The notes: generated by a model from the letters alone, not told the origin. 64,000 nt of DNA from Epinephelus fuscoguttatus (GCF_011397635.1 NC_064770.1:28723603-28787602); one strand, 5' to 3'; positions 10,147 through 21,147 are shown, counted from the first letter of the stretch. Numbers and translations: made by a program.

Positions 10147-11514
10147 GTAAAAATGTCTTAAAAATGTCTTTTTTAATTGTTGGTTTGAAATCTAGTAGTT
10201 TTACATGTTGGAACTGTTGACATATTTTATAATTGTGCAACAGTTTAAAGGGTTTTTAATTCAGTTTCTTAATGATACAATTTTGTAATAATAACTAATT
10301 AATAATGTCATACTAAATTAAGGTAGAGTACAGTATTAAACAGAATATCTTCAGCCAGAGAAAGTTTGACATTTTACAATGCAGTAAACAAAGTGCTACA
10401 AGGCTACTCATGATAAGGATAAAATATTAAGTTCTTTTCAAGATAATTTGGTGATCTACTGTATGTCAAATAACAAAGTTAATTTAGAAGTTAAAAAACC
10501 TTTTGTTGTCATAATAATTTAACAATAATCACATTTGTACAGCACAATCTGTGCCATAAATGCAGCTTTAAATGCTTTCAGCAAAAACCTAAAGGTAGAC
10601 AAAAAAGGACAGGGACAACACAATAATAATAATCATCATCATAATCATTTAGTTATTATCAATAATGCATTTATAAATGTTATTGATGTAGGATGAAAAA
10701 GTTCATTGCTTTTACTTTATTTTGTAGGTTTTCCTGAGACATGTTATTTAGAGGCAGACTTTACCAATTTAGCCCGAGCTGCTTATGCTGAATATTGTGA
10801 CAGGATTTTTTTTTTTTTTTTAATTGCTTCAACATATCATTTAAAAGGAACATGAACACAGAGAACAGCATAAAACTAAAATACAACTGTTATCAAATTA
10901 AATTTGTGTGAAATCTCCTTAAATGTTTTTAATGTTAGAATCTGTAAGCAAACCAAACAGTGAGGTGGAATGAGAAGGCTGAAGCTCAGCTGCTGACTCA
11001 GTCGATTTTATTCCTGGCTAATTTACTGTATGTCTTCTGCACCTGTCCGAGAATAGATTATTGTGGTCTGCTTCTTTCCATCTATCTGCTTAATCCTGGT
11101 TCCTCCTAACGTCTGCCTCCACTTTCACTGCATGTTGATGACTAACATTCACTCTCTGTTCGCTTGCCCAAGCAGTCAATGTATATGCAGAAGCGAGCAT
11201 TAAAGCTCTGCTGTTAAATTATCTAATTTTCTTACCATGAAAATCTTTTCTTTTTGACTCTTTCTGCACAATTTAGTAACAAGCCACAAAATATGTCAAT
11301 TAGAAGAGTGGAATCACAATGTGCATACGTGTGTGCAAGTTGCATAACATGCAGTAGTTCAGTGAAGTCATAAACTCAGTTATATTGTAAATCTATAGTA
11401 AATCTAGATTACATGAACATTGTAGCACATTGTTCACCTTTGCTTCTGCATATATATACATAAATGATTCCTTGCTTCTGCATACATATATTTGTGTATA
11501 TGTTTGTTTTTCAG
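10147..11514. other. Cmu1-Cmu2 intron
   Basis: AT-rich intron of about 1.37 kb, with an ATAATAATC-type microsatellite near 10622-10650 and a T run near 10808. No other gene is seen. Confidence 0.7.
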
Positions 11515-11868
11515 AGGAGATGTATCAGTTGCCAACTCTTAAGGTATTGACCTCCTCCTCTGGTGAGGGCACCGAGACTACCCTCTCCTGCTTTGCCAAA
11601 GATTTTTCACCAAAAGATTTTGAGTTCAAATGGCTGAAAAATGAAGCACAAATCACCACTGGAATAACCAACATCAAAACACCTTTTGATGAAAAAAAGA
11701 CAGAGAATGGAACACTGTACAGTGCAGCAAGTTTTCTGACAGTGCCATCACGTGAGTGGACTGACACCAATACGTTTACATGTCAGTTTATGGGGAAAGG
11801 TGAACAAGGTCCAACGTATGTGAATTCATCTGTGACCTACAAAATTCCTAAACTTGTTGATGGACCTG
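11515..11868 (+). CDS. ighm: IgM constant domain Cmu2
   Basis: Acceptor tttttcag before 11515, donor gtgagt at 11869; 354 nt, phase 1 to phase 1. It begins EEMYQLPTLKVLTSSSGEG. The Ig fold shows TTLSCFAKDFSP, FKWLKN and TFTCQFMGKG (Cys-Trp-Cys). It ends YKIPKLVDGPG. It follows Cmu1 in frame and is skipped when Cmu1 is spliced to Cdelta1, whose exon starts with the same bases (aggag). Confidence 0.95.
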
Positions 11869-11991
11869 GTGAGTAAATTGCTACTTTCTCCTTAAAATAT
11901 GTGTGTACTGTAAATATAATTTCAATTCTTGTCATTTTGCAGCCGTTTTTGTTCAATAACTGTTTAATAATTCCTCATTTAACACATTCAG

Positions 11992-12306
11992 AATGCGTGG
12001 AAGCAGATGTGGAAGTAACCATCATAGAACCAACAATGGAGGACTTTGTTTTAAACTTAAAGGGAGATGTAAAATGTCAAGTCAAGATAAACAAACCATC
12101 TGTCCAAAAGATTTTCTGGGAGACCCATGATGGAAAAGACATACCTGATGCTGTTCCAGTGAAGCCCCCTGCAGGACATAAAGATACATACGTCGCTTTA
12201 CTTCCCATCACATTTGACGAATGGAGACAGGGGGCAAAGTTCACCTGCATTGTTGAACATGAAGACTGGGTAGAGCCACGTAAGGAAATCTACAAAAAGG
12301 AATTTG
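11992..12306 (+). CDS. ighm: IgM constant domain Cmu3
   Basis: Acceptor acattcag before 11992, donor gtaaga at 12307; 315 nt, phase 1. Protein starts ECVEADVEVTIIEPTMEDF, then DVKCQVKIN, IFWETHDG and KFTCIVEHEDWVEP, the usual C1-set pattern. In teleosts the end of this exon is the donor used for membrane IgM, which skips Cmu4. The terminal single base is compatible in phase with both Cmu4 (12482) and TM1 (13744). Confidence 0.94.
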
Positions 12307-12481
12307 GTAAGAAAAATAATCAACAATTGTGCACTAAAAGCCTGTGTTTAATTCCTCTTGTCATGCCATCAAACATGTTAAGGAGTGTAAGTTCTAAGTG
12401 TATTTTGTAGCAGAGATTTTGTACAGTACTGTGGGAACTTTTATCTGTGGCAGGAGCCCTAATTGTTCTCTCATGTTGCAG

Positions 12482-12873
12482 GAGGACCGCCTCAGCGTCC
12501 TTCAGTTTTTATGCTACCTCCAGTAGAACATATTAAAACAGAAACCGTGACCCTGACTTGCTTTGTGAAAGACTTCTTCCCTCGGGAAGTTTATGTCTCC
12601 TGGCTTGTCGATGACGAGGAAGCAGACTCAAAATACAAGTTCCATACCACAACGCCTGTAGAAAATGATGGATCATATTCTGCCTATGGCCAGTTAACCC
12701 TCACCCTCCAGCAGTGGAAAAATGATGACACTGTGTTCAGCTGTGCAGTTCACCATGAATCTGTGGTCAACACAACTAGAGCTATTGTCAGGTCCATCGG
12801 GCACAGAACATTTGAAAAAACCAACATGGTCAACCTCAACATGAACATCCCTGAAACGTGCAAGGCCCAGTAG
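12482..12873 (+). CDS. ighm: IgM constant domain Cmu4 with secretory tail
   Basis: Acceptor ttgcag before 12482; stop TAG at 12871-12873. Starts GGPPQRPSVFMLPP; Ig pattern LTCFVKDFFP, VSWLVDD, FSCAVHHESV. The tail after the domain (NMVNLNMNIPETCKAQ) is the mu secretory tailpiece, with NLNMNIPETC carrying the penultimate-region Cys used for polymer formation. It is used only in secreted IgM. Confidence 0.95.
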
Positions 12874-12974
12874 ATGTTATTCTGTGTCGCTGTGTCTTCT
12901 GCTGTTTGTTGTTTAATGTTTGTTGCTTGTGATATGACACTGTGTTTGTCTTTTTAATGCAGATTCAAAATCAA

Positions 12975-12980
12975 AATAAA
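12975..12980 (+). terminator. Poly(A) signal of secreted mu mRNA
   Basis: AATAAA about 100 bp after the Cmu4 stop, followed by a GT-rich stretch (tgttgatgtatgtcgcatgctgttctcg split across 12999-13026). Fits the secreted IgM 3' end. Confidence 0.8.
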
Positions 12981-13743
12981 AAAAGGACTTTGCAACTCTG
13001 TTGATGTATGTCGCATGCTGTTCTCGTCTTTATTTAATCAAGCTACATGTTTATTGTGTGTAGTGTCTCAGTGCTATCCTAATGCAACACAAATTAGGTG
13101 TAGCTGTCACTATGTGCTAACAACATCATACTGCATTCACTAAAATCACACCACCACTACCCCACTAACTTCAGGCACCAATTTCATTATATAAATCCTA
13201 CTTGTTCATTGTTATTTGTAGACAGAGCATTAACACTGTTTGTGTGACTCGTCTGTGTGTATGTGTGTTTCCTCTACTGGGTCTTCCACCCCCAATGACA
13301 GACAGATGATTCTCTAAAGTCTCACTCGGGCTGTGTGGTCTCTTAGTCAAATGATGACTGATTCACAAGCCAAGTCATGCATGCCACACCAATGGTGGGG
13401 TCTTTCAAAAGCAATTCAGGATCATTGTAGGACAACTTTGATCAACATAATCAACATTTTTAGAGGGCGTGCAAACTTATCAGGCCTCGCCGTACAACAA
13501 TAATAATGTAGTAACTGATTAACGAGGCATACGTCAGCAGGACTGTTCTTCTCCTTTGTGGTTTTCTATTTTATACTTAGACTGACTGACTGACTCATTC
13601 ACTAATTAAATCCACTCCAACCTGAGGTTATAAAACGTATTACCCTGCTGCAGGAAATTAATAGTGTTAGGTCATTGTCTTGTGAGCTACTGTGCAAAGC
13701 TGGGTTTGTTCCAAGTATTAACTGAATGATTGCTATACACTAG
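12981..13743. other. Interval between secretory mu end and TM1
   Basis: No gene seen. The teleost Emu3' enhancer is known from other fish to lie between the mu membrane exons and Cdelta1, so enhancer sequence may lie here or at 14.8-15.5 kb. I see no decisive octamer cluster. Confidence 0.4.
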
Positions 13744-13880
13744 AATTATGGAATGTGGAGGTCTACCAAAGCAACAGCGACACAGAGACAGATAAAGACA
13801 ACATGGTAACCACAGCCATCACCTTCATCCTCCTCTTCCTTATCACTCTGCTGTTCACCATCGGAACCACTGCTTTCAAG
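13744..13880 (+). CDS. ighm: IgM membrane exon TM1
   Basis: Entered at the ctag ending at 13743, the only nearby acceptor whose phase fits Cmu3 (g+aa = Glu). Reads ELWNVEVYQSNSDTETDKDNM, an acidic stalk, then the membrane span VTTAITFILLFLITLLFTIG and TTAFK. Polar Ser/Thr residues around the span fit association with CD79. Donor gtaata at 13881, phase 0. The exact acceptor is inferred from phase. Confidence 0.85.
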
Positions 13881-14677
13881 GTAATAATGAGTTTATATCT
13901 TAAAGTTATGCAAAGACACCTGAGTAAGCAGTTTCATGTATTCTAACAACACAGATGGGTTGGTAGAACTCCTTTTACGTGAGAAGTGACAAATAGGATT
14001 ATAATGATCATCATGACACATCACATCATAACTACCACAGTAAATATCATTATGCATTACGACCACATCTGTTACTTTATTTACCACTCTGACCAACAAC
14101 TAAAATGATCATCTTTTCACATATCATTCTTTTACTTTATACGACTATTTTTAAAGTGCATGCAGAAAAAGCTCAACTATTAGTGATGCATGCATGTTCA
14201 GGTGGTGGACACAAAAGCAGCAACAACTGTGCAAGTGAATGCTTTGAAATATCATAAACTTAAAATAAAAATCACCTTCATGAAGCAAGAGTTTTAAAGA
14301 ATTTACTGAAGAGATGTTGATTCAACTCTGTGATAACCTGTGGTTCATTTAGTTTTATTTATTTATTTATTTATTTATTTATTATTAAATGTTTATATTT
14401 ATTTATTTATTTTACTTACTATGTATTATTCTCTAGTTACTTAAAATTCCAGGGCTATGATACTGAACTGAATTACATTTTGCAGGTGTTGCTGTTATTG
14501 TGTGTTAAATATTATCCCAAAATCTTCTCATAGGTTACTAGAGCTAACTTAACTTAATAAATAAGTGTAGCAAATTACAACAGAAGCCAACTGTAACAGT
14601 TTGCTTGTCAAATGCTGAAACATTTATTTTACAATAATATTAATGCACATTTTTTTGTTTTTTTTCTGTCTTTTCAG
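13881..14677. other. TM1-TM2 intron with (TTTA)n
   Basis: Intron of about 0.8 kb. A ttta microsatellite occupies about 14355-14415. Confidence 0.7.
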
Positions 14678-14686
14678 ATTAAATGA
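14678..14686 (+). CDS. ighm: IgM membrane exon TM2 (Ile-Lys-stop)
   Basis: After a strong acceptor (ttttttctgtcttttcag), att aaa tga encodes the two-residue cytoplasmic tail that follows TM1. The very short tail is usual for surface IgM, which signals through CD79. The 3' UTR follows. Confidence 0.82.
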   Translation: MK

Positions 14687-14815
14687 AACAAGATGAACTT
14701 TCTGTAAAAAAAAGTTTTTTCCCCACACGTTTGTTCTTATAAACTCATAGTCTTGCATGTAAGTAAGCGCATTTGTCCTTTTTCATTTTAATTACAAAAG
14801 TTTTGTCTTTTTGAA

Positions 14816-14821
14816 AATAAA
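14816..14821 (+). terminator. Poly(A) signal of membrane mu mRNA
   Basis: AATAAA about 130 bp after the TM2 stop. Confidence 0.7.
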
Positions 14822-15557
14822 TTTTTAAATGAAGACAACCACTGAAGTTGCTCCTCCAACTTTTTTCTACTCCAGTAGTGCTGTAGTTTCATCTAATTCT
14901 TTTTTTTTCTAGTTTGTTAAAAAAAAAAAAAAGTATTTTCTGATGTAACATGTTGTTGTGTTGGTCATCTCCCCAGCACCTGGAATCAGCAGCCTATGTT
15001 CAACTCAATCATGTAAATTTTAGGTTTTACAGTTGGTTAGCTCTCCAGTCTATTATTAATAGACTTGAGAACTAAAACCTTTTGCAAAATCATGTGCAAT
15101 CTATGTGAACACACATGTAAACTGATATGAGATATTTAAATGCGCTCTCTGTTTCTCTTACTGGCACACCACCTGGTGTCTGTGATGCACCATTGCTCTC
15201 TGCATTCTTTCACTTCTGTATTTTGGTACTTTTTCGGGACCTGGGTGTTACTCAATGCTTCCGCTTGCTGCTTGCCCTGATCACTCTGCCCTGTCATGCT
15301 GTGACATCTGTGCAACAACCGACCTCCAGCCCTGTCTCCACCTGACTTTAAGACACCAGACACTGTAAAAGTACAACTCTGCCATCTAGCCTTAATACAA
15401 AGATATGACACTTAGAATTGAGCCAGCACAGTTGGTTACTTGATCAAAATCTCAAGGTACGTATAACTACAAACTGCAATCAGCTCTTATTTTACAAATG
15501 TCTACATCCAATGTTTACAATGAGTCAAGTAATGAAATGATCTCTTCTCTATCTCAG
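14822..15557. other. Interval between IGHM and Cdelta1
   Basis: No gene. The stretch 14775-15085, which includes the membrane mu poly(A) region, has a reverse-complement relative at about 38720-39065 inside the VH array. Two small overlapping frames at 15127-15411 show no domain. Confidence 0.6.
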
Positions 15558-15878
15558 AGGAGCGGGTTGTGCCTCCAAACATCACATTACACCCTGTCTG
15601 GGACAATGTCCCTGTCGGGGCCTCATCAGTCAGACTTGTCTGCACCCTAAGTGGCTACTTTCCAGACAAACTGAGTGTGGAGTGGAAGCAGGAAAACCAA
15701 CCTCTAAAACCTGCCAAAAGCCCAACGAAGCTGCAGAGTGTGGACGGAACGGAGAAAACCTTCAGTCTAACCAGTGAGATTGAGCCAAAAACAACAGAGT
15801 GGGAACGAGGCTCAAATTTTACATGCAAGTCAACTCACAAAGATCAGGAATATAAAAAAACAATAAGCATTTGTCAAA
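15558..15878 (+). CDS. ighd: IgD constant domain delta1
   Basis: Acceptor tatctcag before 15558, donor gtaagt at 15879; 321 nt, phase 1. It reads EERVVPPNITLHPVWDN, RLVCTLSGYFPDK, VEWKQEN and NFTCKSTHKD, ending ISICQ. Exon start and phase equal those of Cmu2, so Cmu1-to-delta1 splicing gives the chimeric delta chain known in bony fish. It lies about 0.9 kb past the mu membrane exons. Confidence 0.93.
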
Positions 15879-16022
15879 GTAAGTATTTACAGCTAACTGT
15901 CTCACAGCACAGTATAAATTTTTCTGAAGCATCATCAATGTTTTATGATAAACTGAATGGAGAAATACATTGACAAGTTTTAACAAGATGAGTATGTTTG
16001 GACAAACACTTTTTTCCTGTAG

Positions 16023-16322
16023 TCCATGACAGCGCCCCTCCCTCCATCCATGTGGAGATTCCCAGCTTCAAGACAGTAATGATGGCAGGAGGATCCAACG
16101 TGGAAGCAACATGTTTGATCCGCTCTGATTTTGACGCCAAGTTGACCTGGCGGATAAATGGGGAAGATGCACCACGTGAACAAGTGACACAGGACAAAAA
16201 CTCAACTTATATATTCAGTACTGTGACGGTTTCTTCAACTGAGTGGAAAAAAATAAAGTTAATAACATGTAAAGCTGAACATCAGTGCTTCTCACCCACT
16301 GAGAAGACTGTGAATGTTGCAG
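16023..16322 (+). CDS. ighd: IgD delta2, block 1
   Basis: Acceptor ttcctgtag, donor gtaaga at 16323; 300 nt, phase 1. It starts SHDSAPPSIHVEIPSFKTV and has ATCLIRSDFD, LTWRING and LITCKAEHQC, with an extra Cys after the domain pair. Its first few bases and upstream intron differ from the three later delta2 copies, so it is the 5' founder position of the array. Confidence 0.92.
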
Positions 16323-16416
16323 GTAAGATGACAACACAATATGAAAATCAGACGTCTTGTCACAGAAAATCACCCAGAAGAATAAATTCTGCATTCCTTC
16401 TGTCTGTATCATCCAG

Positions 16417-16728
16417 GGCCTGCAGTTACAACTCCTGTGGTCACGATCAGGAGATCTCTTAATGAATTGCTGAAGGGGAATAGTGCTGTGCTGGAGTGTG
16501 ACGTCACACAGCTCTCATCACGTGACCTGTACATCACTTTTCAAGCTGGCACCTCTGACATCTCTGAAAAACTGTATGTTGATCTTCCTGAAGCCCCAGG
16601 CCTACATTCAATCAGTAGAAGCTTCCCTGTCCCGCCAGAGCACTTGAAGAAAGACAAAAGTTTCACCTGCAAAGTGTACCAAGGCTTCTCTGTGGATTTT
16701 ACATCAAACTCCATTGGAAATATTTTTG
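16417..16728 (+). CDS. ighd: IgD delta3, block 1
   Basis: 312 nt, acceptor atccag, donor gtgaga at 16729. It reads GPAVTTPVVTIRRSLNELL, then AVLECDVTQLSSRD, LYITFQAG and SFTCKVYQGF. The usual core Trp is Phe (ITFQ), and all four delta3 copies share this. Confidence 0.92.
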
Positions 16729-16837
16729 GTGAGAGTGTTACTCTTCATTCCCTTCATGACTGTTCATTTCCCATTTCACAGTCAAATAATCTCTAAAGAG
16801 ACTATTTCACTGATAGACTGATTCCTTCCTAATTTAG

Positions 16838-17122
16838 CGGACCTGTCAATGAAACTTCTTCTGGCCCCCAGTGAAGAGTCAGGATCACAGACACTTGTAT
16901 GCTCTGGACAGGGCTTCAACCCTCACATTCAATGGTCTTCTGAGTCTCAGCAAAGAGCTCCATCAACTAATGACATCAGCATGGGTGCAGATGGGCGTGT
17001 GACAGTGACCAGTCAACTTCAAATCACTCACACAGAGTGGAGCACAGGGAAGGTCTTCACTTGTCAAGTATCAGACAAGTCCCTGGGCAAAAACATCAGA
17101 AAGGACATCAGCCTCTGCTCAG
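16838..17122 (+). CDS. ighd: IgD delta4, block 1
   Basis: 285 nt, acceptor aatttag, donor gtacaa at 17123. It starts DLSMKLLLAPSEESG, with TLVCSGQGFNPHIQW and VFTCQVSDKSL, ending ISLCSG. It is open through to the donor and keeps phase 1. Confidence 0.92.
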
Positions 17123-17307
17123 GTACAACTAAGTGAAGAGTCACAACCCCAGCTGTCTACTGACAACATTGTGACTGACCTGAAAATTGTTTTTGACAGA
17201 CTTTGAAGTCAGTGTAGTCTGAATTTGATCAAGCATCTTTTACATATACATAGTTCGTTCAGTTTTCTGGTACTGCTTCATGATTCTTTTTCCTTGCTCC
17301 CTGTCAG

Positions 17308-17607
17308 CTTATTCAAGAGCGCCTCCCTCCATCCATGTGGAGGTTCCCAGCTTCAAGACAGTAATGATGGCAGGAGGATCTAACGTGGAAGCAACATGTT
17401 TGGTCCGCTCTAATTTTGACGCCAAGTTGACCTGGCGGATAAATGGGGGAGATGCACCACATGAACAAGTGACGCAGGACAAAAACTCAACTTATATATT
17501 CAGTACTGTGACGGTTTCCTCAACTGAGTGGAAAAAAATAAAGTTAATAACATGTAAAGCTGAACATCAGTGCTTCTCACCCACTGAGAAGACTGTGAAT
17601 GTTGCAG
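17308..17607 (+). CDS. ighd: IgD delta2, block 2
   Basis: 300 nt, acceptor ccctgtcag, donor gtaaga at 17608. It starts AYSRAPPSIHVEVPSFKTV; the first residues replace SHDS of block 1. The Ig core is as in block 1 with Val for Ile at a few sites (ATCLVRSNFD). Intact. Confidence 0.92.
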
Positions 17608-17701
17608 GTAAGATGACTACACAACATGAAAATCAGACGTCTTGTCACAGCAAATCACCCAGAAGAATAAATTCTGCATTCCTTCTGTCTGTATCATCCA
17701 G

Positions 17702-18013
17702 GGCCTGCAGTTACAACTCCTGTGGTCACGATCAGGAGATCTCTTAATGAATTGCTGAAGGGGAACAGTGCTGTGCTGGAGTGTGACATCACAGGACTCT
17801 CAGCACGTGACCTGTACATCACTTTTCAAGCTGGCACCTCTGACATCTCTGAAAAACTGTATGTTGATCTTCCTGAAGCCCCAGGCCCGCATTCAATCAG
17901 TAGAAGCTTCCCTGTCCCGCCAGAGCACTTGAAGAAAGACAAAAGTTTCACCTGCAAAGTGTACCAAGGCTTCTCTGTGGATTTTACATCAAACTCCATT
18001 GGAAATATTTTTG
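17702..18013 (+). CDS. ighd: IgD delta3, block 2
   Basis: 312 nt, phase 1, donor gtgaga at 18014. It differs from block 1 mainly at CDITGLSARD versus CDVTQLSSRD. Intact. Confidence 0.92.
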
Positions 18014-18122
18014 GTGAGAGTGTTACTCTTCATTCCCTTCATGACTGTTCATTTCCCATTTCACAGTCAAACAATCTCTAAAGAGAATATTTCACTGATA
18101 GACTGATTCCTTCCTAATTTAG

Positions 18123-18406
18123 CGGACCCGTCAATCAAACTTCTTCTGGCCCCCAGTGAAGAGTCAGGATCACAGACACTCGTATGCTCTGGACGGGGCT
18201 TCAACCCTCACATTCAATGGTCTTCTGAGTCTCAGCAAAGAGCTCCATCAACTAATGACATCAGCATGGGTGCAGATGGGCGTGTGACAGTGACCAGTCA
18301 ACTTCAAATCACTCACACAGAGTGGAGCACAGGAAGGTCTTCACTTGTCAAGTATCAGACAAGTCCCTGGGCAAAAACATCAGAAAGGACATCAGCCTCT
18401 GCTCAG
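18123..18406 (+). pseudogene. ighd: IgD delta4, block 2, frameshifted
   Basis: 284 nt instead of 285. One G is missing from the acaggg/aagg run at 18329-18334, so the frame changes from STGKVFTCQVSDK to STGRSSLVKYQTS and the second domain Cys is lost; the exon then enters the next exon out of phase. Splice sites are intact and all delta exons are phase 1-1, so skipping this exon would restore the reading frame. A sequencing error cannot be excluded. Confidence 0.8.
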
Positions 18407-18591
18407 GTACAACTAAGTGAAGAGTCACAACCCCAGCTGTCTACTGACAACATTCTGACTGACCTGAAAATTGTTTTTGACAGACTTTTAAGTCAGTGTA
18501 GTCTGAATATGATCAAGCATCTTTTACATATACATAGTTTGTTCAGTATTCTGGTATTGCTTCATGATTCTTTTTCCTTGCTCCCTGTCAG

Positions 18592-18891
18592 CTTATTCAA
18601 GAGCGCCTCCCTCCGTCCATGTGGAGATTCCCAGCTTCAAGACAGTAATGATGGCAGGAGGATCTAACGTGGAAGCAACATGTTTGGTCTGCTCTAATTT
18701 TGACGCCAAGTTGACCTGGCGGATAAATGGGGGAGATGCACCACGTGAACAAGTGACGCAGGACAAAAACTCAACATATATATTCAGTACTGTGACCGTT
18801 TCCTCAACTGAGTGGAAAAAAATAAAGTTAATAACATGTAAAGCTGAACATCAGTGCTTCTCACCCACTGAGAAGACTGTGAATGTTGCAG
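18592..18891 (+). CDS. ighd: IgD delta2, block 3
   Basis: 300 nt, same splice sites as block 2. It has a block-specific change, LVCSNFD for LVRSNFD, adding an unpaired Cys next to the first core strand. Otherwise intact. Confidence 0.92.
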
Positions 18892-18985
18892 GTAAGATGA
18901 CTACACAACATGAAAATCAGACGTCTTGTCACAGAAAATCACCCAGAAGAATAAATTCTGCATTCCTTCTGTCTGTATCATCCAG

Positions 18986-19297
18986 GGCCTGCAGTCACAA
19001 CTCCTGTGGTCACGATCAGGAGATCTCTTAATGAATTGCTGAAGGGGAACAGTGCTGTGCTGGAGTGTGACATCACAGGACTCTCAGCACGTGACCTGTA
19101 CATCACTTTTCAAGCTGGCACCTCTGACATCTCTGAAAAACTGTATGTTGATCTTCCTGAAGCCCCAGGCCCGCATTCAATCAGTAGAAGCTTCCCTGTC
19201 CCACCAGAGCACTTGAAGAAAGACAAAAGTTTCACCTGCAAAGTGTGCCAAGGCTTCTCTGTGGATTTTACATCAAACTCCATTGGAAATATTTTTG
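18986..19297 (+). CDS. ighd: IgD delta3, block 3
   Basis: 312 nt. Tyr after the second core Cys (CKVYQ) has become Cys (CKVCQ), a change shared with block 4, giving CxxC spacing. Intact frame. Confidence 0.92.
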
Positions 19298-19406
19298 GTG
19301 AGAGTGTTACTCTTCATTCCCTTCATGACTGTTCATTTCCCATTTCACAGTCAAATAATCTCTAAAGAGACTATTTCACTGATAGACTGATTCCTTCCTA
19401 ATTTAG

Positions 19407-19691
19407 CGGACCTGTCAATGAAACTTCTTCTGGCCCCCAGTGAAGAGTCAGGATCACAGACACTCGTATGCTCTGGACGGGGCTTCAACCCTCACATTCA
19501 ATGGTCTTCTGAGTCTCAGCAAAGAGCTCCATCAACTAATGACATCAGCATGGGTGCAGATGGGCGTGTGACAGTGACCAGTCAACTTCAAATCACTCAC
19601 ACAGAGTGGAGCACAGGGAAGGTCTTCACTTGTCAAGTATCAGACAAGTCCCTGGGCAAAAACATCAGAAAGAACATCAGCCTCTGCTCAG
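19407..19691 (+). CDS. ighd: IgD delta4, block 3
   Basis: 285 nt, intact, with the GKVFTCQV segment present. Ends IRKNISLCSG, versus IRKD in the other blocks. Confidence 0.92.
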
Positions 19692-19876
19692 GTACAACTA
19701 AGTGAAGAGTCACAACCCCAGCTGTCTACTGACAACATTGTGACTGACCTGAAAATTGTTTTTGACAGACTTTGAAGTCAGTGTAGTCTGAATATGATCA
19801 AGCATCTTTTACATATACATAGTTTGCTCAGTATTCTGGTACTGCTTCATGATTCTTTTTCCTTGCTCCCTGTCAG

Positions 19877-20176
19877 CTTATTCAAGAGCGCCTCCGTCCA
19901 TCCATGTGGAGATTCCCAGCTTCAAGACAGTAATGATGGCAGGAGGATCTAACGTGGAAGCAACATGTTTGGTCCACTCTGATTTTGACGCCAAGTTGAC
20001 CTGGCGGATAAATGGGGGAGATGCACCACGTGAACAAGTGACGCAGGACAAAAACTCAACTTATATATTCAGTACTGTGACCGTTTCCTCACCTGAGTGG
20101 AAAAAAATAAAGTTAATAACATGTAAAGCTGAACATCAGTGCTTCTCACCCACTGAGAAGACTGTGAATGTTGCAG
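19877..20176 (+). CDS. ighd: IgD delta2, block 4
   Basis: 300 nt, intact. Block-specific residues are LVHSDFD and SSPEWKK (Pro for Thr). Confidence 0.92.
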
Positions 20177-20270
20177 GTAAGATGACTACACAACATGAAA
20201 ATCAGACGTCTTGTCACAGCAAATCACCCAGAAGAATAAATTCTGCATTCCTTCTGTCTGTATCATCCAG

Positions 20271-20582
20271 GGCCTGCAGTTACAACTCCTGTGGTCACGA
20301 TCAGGAGATCTCTTAATGAATTGCTGAAGGGGAACAGTGCTGTGCTGGAGTGTGACGTCACAGAACTCTCAGCACGTGACCTGTACATCACTTTTCAAGC
20401 TGGCACCTCTGACATCTCTGAAAAACTGTATGTTGATCTTCCTGAAGCCCCAGGCCCGCATTCAATCAGTAGAAGCTTCCCTGTCCCGCCAGAGCACTTG
20501 AAGAAAGACAAAAGTTTCACCTGCAAAGTGTGCCAAAGCTTCTCTGTGGATTTTACATCAAACTCCATTGGAAATATTTTTG
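20271..20582 (+). CDS. ighd: IgD delta3, block 4
   Basis: 312 nt, intact. Combines CDVTELSARD with the CKVCQ variant of block 3, so variants are shuffled between blocks as in unequal exchange or conversion. Confidence 0.92.
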
Positions 20583-20691
20583 GTGAGAGTGTTACTCTTC
20601 ATTCCCTTCATGACTGTTCATTTCCCATTTCACAGTCAAATAATCTCTAAAGAGACTATTTCACTGATAGACTGATTCCTTCCTAATTTAG

Positions 20692-20976
20692 CGGACCCAT
20701 CAATCAAACTTCTTCTGGCCCCCAGTGAAGAGTCAGGATCACAGACACTCGTATGCTCTGGACGGGGCTTCAACCCTCACATTCAATGGTCTTCTGAGTC
20801 TCAGCAAAGAGCTCCATCAACTAATGACATCAGCATGGGTGCAGATGGGCGTGTGACAGTGACCAGTCAACTTCAAATCACTCACACAGAGTGGAGCACA
20901 GGGAAGGTCTTCACTTGTCAAGTATCAGACAAGTCCCTGGGCAAAAACATCAGAAAGGACATCAGCCTCTGCTCAG
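20692..20976 (+). CDS. ighd: IgD delta4, block 4
   Basis: 285 nt, intact: DPSIKLLLAPSEESG, TLVCSGRGFNPHIQW, VFTCQVSDK, ISLCSG. There is no ATG in frame, so simple ORF finders miss it. After the donor (gtaaaa) the intron is unlike the between-block spacers, marking the array's 3' edge. Confidence 0.9.
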
Positions 20977-21147
20977 GTAAAATAAAAGCATAATCCATAA
21001 TCATAATTTTGCATTAAGTGTAGAATAAATAATCTACATTCACACTGTTTCTGAGTCATCCATTAAGCTCTTAAGACATTTTTTCTCATCATCATTACTT
21101 GACAGGTGTTGCATTTTCTTCATCTTTAATGTCACAATGTTTTTCAG

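Larger units (their letters stand above)
16031..20979 (+). repeat. Four-copy delta2-delta3-delta4 array, period 1,285 bp
   Basis: delta2 starts at 16023, 17308, 18592 and 19877, giving periods of 1,285, 1,284 and 1,285 bp. Exons and introns are nearly identical between copies. Similarity begins a few codons inside delta2 of block 1 and ends just after the delta4 donor of block 4 (ctctgctcaggta), so the unit was defined by breakpoints inside coding sequence and at a splice donor. The junction spacers (about 17126-17307 and equivalents) occur only between blocks. Confidence 0.95.

Noticed and set aside
13761-13880. Alternative TM1 start at the ag ending 13760
   Set aside because: Its phase does not match the Cmu3 end, whereas the ctag at 13743 does.
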